From: Cryptomeria japonica
Taxonomy: Eukaryota; Streptophyta; Pinopsida; Cupressales; Cupressaceae
NCBI RefSeq assembly: GCF_030272615.1
Contig: NC_081413.1
Coordinates: 329,432,802 to 329,496,801, forward strand
Length of the DNA stretch: 64,000 nucleotides
Direction: 5' to 3'
The notes under the pieces are model-generated. The model did no database searches. It was given only the letters and a program-made list of their open reading frames with translations, and was not told the origin of the DNA. Shown piece by piece: positions 56,579 through 64,000 of the stretch. The translations under genes were made by a program, and so were the position numbers. Positions within the stretch are counted from its first letter, which is position 1. Every line of letters starts with the position of its first letter.

Positions 56579-58273
56579 TGAACTTCAAACAAACTCCATC
56601 ACTTGCCAATAATCAAAGAAATGGAGAATTACAGGTCTACAATAGCTTATCAATCACACCCAGCAAGCCTCCTAATGCCAAAACTGTGTCCAACGGACTG
56701 AAAATTGAATTAACACTCTACAGCTGCAATCATCATTCAACTCACAGTTTTGAGATATAACAGGTTTGTTATAGCAGCAAAATGTGTTGCAGGACTGTCT
56801 CACCACTGTTACAAGGCAAAACTACCACTTTAACCCTTCCAGAACTTGTCTATGCAACCAAACACACCTCCAAAACAAAGCCAAATACAAGGGTACATGC
56901 CAGCACTGCCAGAAAGCCTTCAAACACACCCAACTACGTCAAACAACAACAGAAGACCAATGGAAAAGAATCCAAACAAACCCAGCAATGCATAGAAGAC
57001 TCCAGACTGGTACGGCCAGCATAAGTGCAGATGTACGGCCTCCTCAAATTCACCTTAAACTCCTAAAAACACACACTAAAACTCTTGTTATGCAATTCTC
57101 GAACCTGGACGCCAACCATCAAGGAGAAATTCATCCCAAAGGAGCAACAATTAGACTCCTTATTCCCATGCCATGCTCAAACATGCTTGGTATGGCCTGC
57201 TGCACCTGTATGACTCCTATAGGGAATTATGCTAGCTGAAACTCAATTGAAAAACTAACACAAAATGGTCGCCCAACAATGATTAAGTCATAAATTTAGC
57301 CTCCCACAATTTCCAATCCCTAACTCAACCCTTTCCATCACTAAATGTGATGTACAGCCTACTCTTGGAAGGTGTACAGCCAACCAATAGAGACCCCCAT
57401 AATCTCCTCCAAAACACAACAAAATCTCTACAAATAACTCTAAAAATAAACCCAAAAAACCTGCAATCAAAAGACCTTCAAAATCTTCATTTTTTTCTGA
57501 AACCTCAAATCTACAACACTGTGAAAACGACGGTGACAACTGTATAGAATCACTCCAACAAGCTAGAGACCATCTCTTGAACCTGAAACTAGTAACCAAA
57601 AGAGGGTTTTAGTCCTCGATTGACCCTTGGAAGAACTCGCAGGTTCAATCCAGCAACATTCTGTTATGTGTACTCTTCTGCCTTCCAAAGGAGAGCCCAA
57701 GACCTCCTTTTATAGCTTTGGAGGGAAAATTATCCAATTTGAAATTCAAAATATTACATTTCCCACCCACAACACTTTTGGAAGTATTAAAATGTCTCAT
57801 GTGTCAGTCCCCTTCCCTAGGCATCCACTTTAGGGGAACATAACGTGACTTTATAAAAATATAGCACCTAAGTGAATAATATAACATTGAACATCAATAC
57901 TTATGTATATATTTAAATATTCTTGTCCAAGTTGCAGAAAGCACTGTTGAGGCTTCGGATAACTTGAACTAACCATGCCATGATAATACTAAGGCAATGG
58001 GATGATGATAGGGGTCAACCTAGTGACTTGCGAAAAATACACATGCTCTCCAAGAACTTTGGAGAACACCCCAAGAGTCTGAAAACGCTTTTGAAAGTGT
58101 CACTGCAATTTGGAACACCAACTGAGCTCAATTACATAAACAAATGCCAATAAAAGTTGAACCTAGATCCTCCAAGAAGTTTGGATTTCTCTTCAGCACA
58201 CCTAGAAGCTTACAAGAAAACTCGGAACTAGCCAAAAGCTCAAACAATATGGCATAAAAATGGAGGCATTACA
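56579..58273 (-). mobile_element. Probable solo LTR, minus strand
   Basis: On the minus strand it starts at 58273 with TGTAATGCCTCC, close to the TGTAATGTCCC starts seen elsewhere. A TATA box (CTATAAAAGGAGG) lies about 560 bp in. The right flank is CAACA (58274-58278). CAACA followed by TG occurs at 56574-56580 and also at 55945-55951, so the LTR ends at either 56579 or 55950. I favour the shorter form only by length. No internal coding is visible; short frames at 56379-57600 have no recognised domain. Confidence 0.45.
57701..57720 (-). promoter_or_regulatory. TATA box of probable solo LTR
   Basis: CAAAGCTATAAAAGGAGGTC on the minus strand, about 560 bp from the LTR start. The only clear TATA-like match in this element. 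Confidence 0.45.
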
Positions 58274-58278
58274 CAACA

Positions 58279-60780
58279 CACAACACATGAAGGGCTTTTG
58301 ATTCCCATTTGCTAAAATATTGCAGTCAAGGCATTATCTAGGTCCTAGAACATGGAGACTCATTTTCATCCCAATGAAATCTGCGAGTTTCTAAAAGTGC
58401 ATGCCATTGCTTAGGAGTGTGTATTTTTTTGTTCATTTGAAATTTGAAAACAGTGTAATAGTGTACACCACTATGAGGTTCTATGAATTTTGGGACTTAG
58501 TTTGTCTACAACTCCACTTAAAGGTGTGCGCTAATATGGGAGGAGACAAAATTTGTGAAGTCAAAATCAGCAGATGTATGTATAGGTACATCTCTATCTC
58601 AAGGAACTAACATAATTGGCAGTCAAAGTTGTAAGAGTGTGGTTTAGCAAGCTACAAGGGAGGTAAACAGGTTTTGAGTGGGCAAGATTTGTATTGAATC
58701 TTGATACATATAGGTGTGTGTCAATGATAGTAAACACACGGTTTTCAAAGTGAAAAACTTTCAACACCATGTATGGCTCACCCCCTACAATGAAGATAAT
58801 ATAGATTTTGTGAAGTTTTTGAATTCTGCATGGATAATAATCTATCATGTGCCATATAAAAATGTTTTTATAGTTTTTCAAGAAACAAAAGTGTGCAGGC
58901 AGGTACTAGGGTGCACACCCTACAATAGTGGGGAGCAGATTTTTTGCCAAAGTTGAACACACATAGGCTGGAGCACACCTATAAAGAGCCGAATAGCTTC
59001 CCAAAACAAAAAAACATATTAACAAAAATGTGCCTATCTATCAAATCAAAAATGGGTCTTCAAAAAGTTGATCTCCGACTAATATGAGGTTCATTTTTAT
59101 AAAGAAGAAGCAATTTTAATATCAAATAAAAGGCAGAAAAGTGGTCTATAGATAGGTGATTGGAAGGGTTGGGAATAACAGTGATATGTGTGCATAAATC
59201 ATCTACTTCTTCCTCACATTGTTTTCATCCATTTTGCTGTTTGGCAGAGTAGGGTGGCAGGAGTTTTTGAGAAATCAGCAGCAATCCTCATCACATGGAG
59301 AGGGTTTTATGATAAAATTCACTTCATTCTTCAAAGGGTTTTGTCTTTCAAAACATATCAGCTGCACCAAGGTTTTTCAATCAAATTTCAAAAATTTGCA
59401 ATCAAACCTTAGGTCGTCCTGTCATATCAAGTTGCCTGAATTTCAGTCATCATCAGCAAGGCTTAGAAGAGATTTAATGGTCTTTGGCATGTACCAATCA
59501 TCATAAAAACAGAAAACGATAGATGTTTCAAAGTAACTGGTTCGAAATTTGCCAAAAGATATTGTTGTGGAGGTTTGGTGTTGCAAAATTTGCAGAGATG
59601 ATGAAGGATATATGTTACAGTTTTAGGGTATCCAAGGTTGTGTATTTCAGCTCAGGTTTGGTGAATTGTCAAAGTTTTAAAGTTTCTTCAGAGGATTTGC
59701 ATGGCAAGAATGAAAGAGCTTTGTTAGACTCATCTCACTAGGAGCCAAGCATCAAATTGGTTGTCCTTTGCTTGTGTTATTTTAGCCATCACTGGTTCTT
59801 AGGTGATAATCATATTCTGAGAAGACTATTTCTGGTGGTTATTTATAGAACAGCTATTTTTTAAATATTTTCTTAGAGGTCTATTGTTAGTTGATAGTTA
59901 TCTTTATCAGAAACCTAATTGAAGATTTCCTAATTTAGGGTTTAGAATGTATGGACAGAATTGTGTAATAAGCTTGCTTTGTGCACAAGCAAACCTTAGC
60001 ATAGAATTGGTAATTTACTTTTTTATTACTTTTCATGTAATGTTTTGTAAACCATATAAGTGGGTTCTTTTGGCAGTTTGATTTTCATCAATAGGATTCA
60101 GTATGCCTATTTTGCTGTTAAATTGTTGTTAAAAATTGAAATGTTCTGTGTTATTGTGCTTTTACAAGTTGAATGTCGTTTAACAGCTATTTGAAAGCTT
60201 TGTAGTTTGTACTGTAGTAGGTCTTAAGTTAATTGTTATAGTTTTGAATGCAATTACTATGTATAGCTCATAATGTCAAATGTATGTGTATATGATGTGA
60301 ATATAAGTGTTTTTTATATTAACAACAGACTTTGTATTGCAGTGAAGTGAGTTTTTTTGCTTTGTATGTCATTCCCCTCTTCTAATTTATTGAATCTTTT
60401 ATGTTATTTAAACTGAATCTAGTTTTAAGTGTACTTGCAATGCTCAGTCTTTGCCTTTAGTTGACAAGCATAAGCGTAGTTATTGTTTTAGGGTTTACTT
60501 TCTGTCATAAGAACTTAAAAACCTATCGCCTTGAGTAAAGGTGTGTATCAACATTTTGCCCTAGCTTGATAACAAAAAGATAGGTTTTTCTTTTAGTTAA
60601 TTTGTATTGCATACTTAAAGACACACTTTAATTTTGTTTGCTATGCATGAACCACCCTAAAAACACATGTACAAATTATAAATAGAAAATACATAAAATT
60701 CAAATTAGGATCACGTTAGTATTTTTATGAGCTTCCCCTTCTCAAAGTGGTCCTATTGCACATCTATTCTATATTGTGTC
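58279..60780. other. No gene recognised
   Basis: Short open frames at 58594-58956 and 59188-59741 have no domain I know and overlap each other on both strands. No element ends identified. Confidence 0.5.
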
Positions 60781-60790
60781 ACATTAAAAG

Positions 60791-61270
60791 GCACAAATTA
60801 AAATGCTAACAAATGCCACAATGCATAAGATAATCTTAGTAGGCCTATGGTGGTCAACACAGAACTGCAGTGTGAAAGAATTGGTAGCAAAATGTGATAC
60901 ATGTCAAAGAGTTGGCAAACCATTAAAGAAGGATTACATGCCCTTTTGGGCACCCAACCACAAGAATTGTTTGAATGTTGAGTATTGGATTTTATTGGTT
61001 CATTCAAGGTCAATAAGATGCACTAGTGTAAGTACACTGTGGTTGCCACAAAGCACCTGACCAAGTGGGTTGAAACAAGGGCCCTACTAGATCTACAAGA
61101 AAGTAGCCTCCAAATATGGAATCTCAATACAATAAGTAATAAAGGCAGGCATAATATTAACCATGTGATTTGGTTGATGACAACAGAAATCTAAATCTTC
61201 AACTACCTCTCTAGCCCATACTACTCATGAGCCATTGACCAAGCTAAGGCCATGAACAAAATTATAATTT
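60791..61270 (+). pseudogene. Gypsy integrase fragment, decayed
   Basis: The plus frame at 60803-60930 reads NATMHKIILVGLWWSTQNCSVK and LVAKCDTCQRVGKPLKKDY, parallel to the gypsy at 47.8 kb (DATARKILLARLWWPTLYAD, SSCDTCQRVGKPLKRDF), so it holds the CC half of the integrase zinc finger. Further matches continue in shifting frames (KWVETR, KYGISIQ, and a degenerate end near 61250). No LTR, RT or gag lies beside it. It is an old, isolated remnant of a related gypsy lineage. Confidence 0.75.
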
Positions 61271-61439
61271 TGGTGATCCAGCAGAAGTCATGTACGATCG
61301 AATGCATGGATTGGGAGGAATATTTGCCTCCAATATTGCAGGCATATTGGATTGTGTAGAAGGTGACTGTTGTACCCCAACATGCCCAAGTTGAAAAACT
61401 TGGAACCTCAGCGATTCTAGAGGTCCTGCTCTGATTCAT

Positions 61440-63070
61440 TTATTTTCCACTAGGACTGTTATTTCCATCTTTTTGTAGTATGCCATGTCTTTTCTTATTA
61501 TAATCTTGTTTTTCGAATGAGGATCTAAGCCATTTCATTATTTTGTCTTGTTATTGGCAGTCATCATTTCATTGTACACAAATCAAAGTGGAGCATTTAA
61601 CCCGATTTTATAATCCCTCATGTTTCCCAAAAAATTGCACTAAATTATATTTCTTTGTTTACCTTTTACAACGTGGTAGCACAAGAATCTGATAAGCTGT
61701 TGGTCTCATAATTGATCATTCAGTCATATCACTAATTAGTTTTTAAGAAGCCTTTTTATTTCTTTGTTGTTCCTTCTTATTTAAATGACCTGTCCCTTTA
61801 TCTTCTCACACCATCCCTTTATTTTGTTAATTTAACAAGTACTTTATAGGGATGCCCATCCGATAGTGTGAGGAGACAATAAGAAATCTCCTTTAACATC
61901 TTGTGCCATCAGACTCGATTCATATTTCTTACCAAGCAGCATGATAGCACAAATAAGGGGACCCAACTAGCCTTTAAAATTTTGATTTGTAATAACTACA
62001 ACATGGTCCTCCTTTGATAACTCCATCATGGCCATGTGCCTTCACTTTATGTCACTTTAAGACTCATTGAATAGCTCAATAGTGTGAAAGTGATGGATGG
62101 AATACTCTCTGGAATTTCAAGCTATTAAAACCTACTTCTGTTTCTTTTACAGTAGCACAATAATGGGAGAACTTATATTTCTCCAGATCTCTTGCTGGAG
62201 AATAATTGTGTAATTTGAAAATTGAAATCCTCATTTTTTGCATCAATATATTGTAGAATGTCAAAACTTGTCTGAAAAGACTTTAATTTTTTTTCAAGGT
62301 AGATGTGTCTTTATTGCAAATTATTGCCAAAACTATGAGGTAAATTATATTCTTCCATAATCTAAAATATTTGTCATGTTTACCCTCATTGATGTGTGAA
62401 TTTAAACATTGAATATAGCTAAAGAAACTGTATTTGACAAGAACTCACCAAAACATTTTTGAAGCCTCACAAAACATCAGGTGCAGGAGTTTGATAAAAT
62501 AAAGTTTTCTACATCGGCTTTTCTACAGACAGTAAACACAAGTCATGGCACCAAAGGACACTCAGAAATCAGAGTGTAGGGCTCCTGTTCTTATCCCAGA
62601 CTTGTCATCAATTTCTTCCTTCATGGAGCTGTTTTGATTTCTTCTAGAAATACAACCTCCGCACTCTAGACAAAAGTGATCACCTTGGAGAATGGATTGA
62701 TTGGGTTAGGGATCAAGAAAACCTAATTGCACAAAGCTGGAGTAAAGGGGAACATTTTCTCTTGCCTAAAGTTGATAAAGGATGCTTTGTACAATCGAAT
62801 GTGAATTGATAAAAATTGCCTTGAGAAAGACTAAAATCAGCCCTATAAGTACTGTTTTTAGGTTGAGTTTGCAGCTTCGTAATCCTGATTAAAGATATGA
62901 TAGTATGCTGGCACAGACTTTTGCCGGTAGGCCACAAAGCATATGAAGAATTGAAAAATAACTGTTGTGACCCAGATAATTGGGTTAATAAAGAAGATAT
63001 TTTAACCATGATGATGTGATCCTTCAAGCCTGTGGTTCAGGAAGCAATTTGTTTGCTGAAAAAGGTTTTT
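61440..63070. other. No gene recognised
   Basis: AT-rich, frames broken, no repeats or element ends that I can support. Confidence 0.5.
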
Positions 63071-63974
63071 GGGGCCTCTACAACTGATCATGTAGATCTG
63101 GCTTGGGTTTGTGAGTTTGGAGAATGACAAAGTCCCAAACAGGGGAGAAATAATTGCTACCACTGTACAACAATTCTTGGCAGCAAATAAGGGTGAGGTT
63201 TTCTACATGATCTCTTACCTCCTCGTTGACAATTTTTGTATAGCTTTAAAGTTGGTTCCTCAGATTCCATATTGGGCACTTGCTACTAAGGTACCTGTTC
63301 ACATTGTTTTTAACTTCTTGCATGCTTCACATTTCCACAGATCTCTAGGAGCCATTTACAATGAATGGCATCCCGAGGTATTCCTTTTATTTTCATTCTA
63401 ACAAATGTCTTGAATCCTTGGGGAGATGGTGGTCTCACTGAGAAAAATGATGGGTGGTGATTGTACAAAAGCCACACCATTGTTCAAGTCATTAGGGCTT
63501 TCGCTCCACTCCATTTTCTGATAGGTTCATTAGTCCTGATGGAAGTCTGCTCACAAATAGTTCAGGAGACTTCAAAGGTTTTGAAGTCGGCACATCAGAG
63601 TGTTCCCTACATTACCTAGGGATTTGGGTGATTTGAAGATCCCCACTTTTACTGCTACTGGTCTGCTTGACATCCCTATCATGGGATATAAATTTTCAAA
63701 AACTCTCTACAAATAATGGGACCCAGAAGACAAGTTTGCTGTGTATCTTGCTGCCAATCAAAATAAATACAGGTATGAGTACAACCATGAAGAATCCAAA
63801 GAAGATGATTTATTTTATTTGTACACTATCAATGATGATCAATTGTTGGACAACATGGTGGCAACGCAGTGGTGGAATCTAATGCCCCAAAAGATGGCTA
63901 TGGTGTGTAAGGATCAACTAAGTTTGCACTTGGAGCAAGACATTACACCATCAAATCTGCCCTTCATGGCTTAA
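63070..63974 (+). pseudogene. Coding-like, unrecognised, with frame breaks
   Basis: Two plus-strand stretches look protein-like: 63111-63401 (IIATTVQQFLAANKGEVFYM, LVPQIPYWALATKVPVHIVF) and, from about 63645, ATGLLDIPIMGYKFSKTLY followed after a stop by WDPEDKFAVYLAANQNKYRY and a segment with DDLFYLYTINDDQLLDNMVA, ending in TAA at 63972. The gap between them is broken by stops. No domain is recognised. The style (charged, aromatic, repeated frame breaks) suggests an old transposon ORF, but a host gene remnant is possible. It may continue beyond the window. Confidence 0.3.
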
Positions 63975-64000
63975 ATAATCACAACAAAATTGGCCAGTTC

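Overview
The window looks like intergenic and intronic DNA from a large, AT-rich, transposon-filled seed-plant genome, most likely a gymnosperm such as a conifer. That is an inference from long solo LTRs, decayed gypsy, copia, hAT and LINE pieces nested in each other, telo-box motifs, plant-type PBS sequences and very low gene density. The only credible host gene is the 3' part of a cytochrome b5 gene on the minus strand (12796-13225, two exons). A second host-derived piece is a non-specific phospholipase C pseudogene (9641-9951) lying between two LINE tails that point towards each other.

Layout. 1-4330: 3' end of an LTR element, then two related LTRs in opposite orientation. 4331-9130: no gene seen. 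9171-10440: LINE 3' end, phospholipase pseudogene, inverted LINE 3' end. 12796-13225: cytochrome b5 exons; its first exon was not found. 14421-22775: a complete minus-strand LTR element (TSD TAACA, PBS, PPT, two LTRs) that codes for gag and protease but no reverse transcriptase or integrase. A 2.94-kb solo LTR (14715-17653, TSD GAAGG) sits inside its 3' LTR, and a copia-type solo LTR (18536-19515) sits inside its coding region. 22781-27000: no gene. 27000-35836: two decayed hAT transposase genes in tandem on the plus strand, both interrupted by other elements. 35840-37500: minus-strand LTR. 37501-37697: hAT C-terminal fragment.

37698-55685 is the most unusual object. It has the ends (TGTTGTGAC...CAACA) and a perfect 5-bp duplication (AGAGG) of one giant solo LTR, about 6.9 kb once nested DNA is removed. 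It carries a decayed reading frame of about 1,130 codons, an 83-bp tandem array with small hairpins, and a promoter with a palindromic telo-box. An 11-kb minus-strand gypsy element (43240-54295, 321-bp LTRs, TSD CCCA) landed in a small foldback element inside it. A 1.44-kb hAT-like non-autonomous element then landed in that gypsy's gag. 55950/56579-58273: another probable solo LTR. 60791-61270: decayed gypsy integrase. 63070-63974: coding-like but unrecognised.

The order of insertion can be read directly: hAT fragment, then giant LTR (with its foldback), then gypsy, then hAT-like non-autonomous element. No element seen is intact enough to be clearly autonomous. Every transposon gene in the window carries stops or frameshifts.
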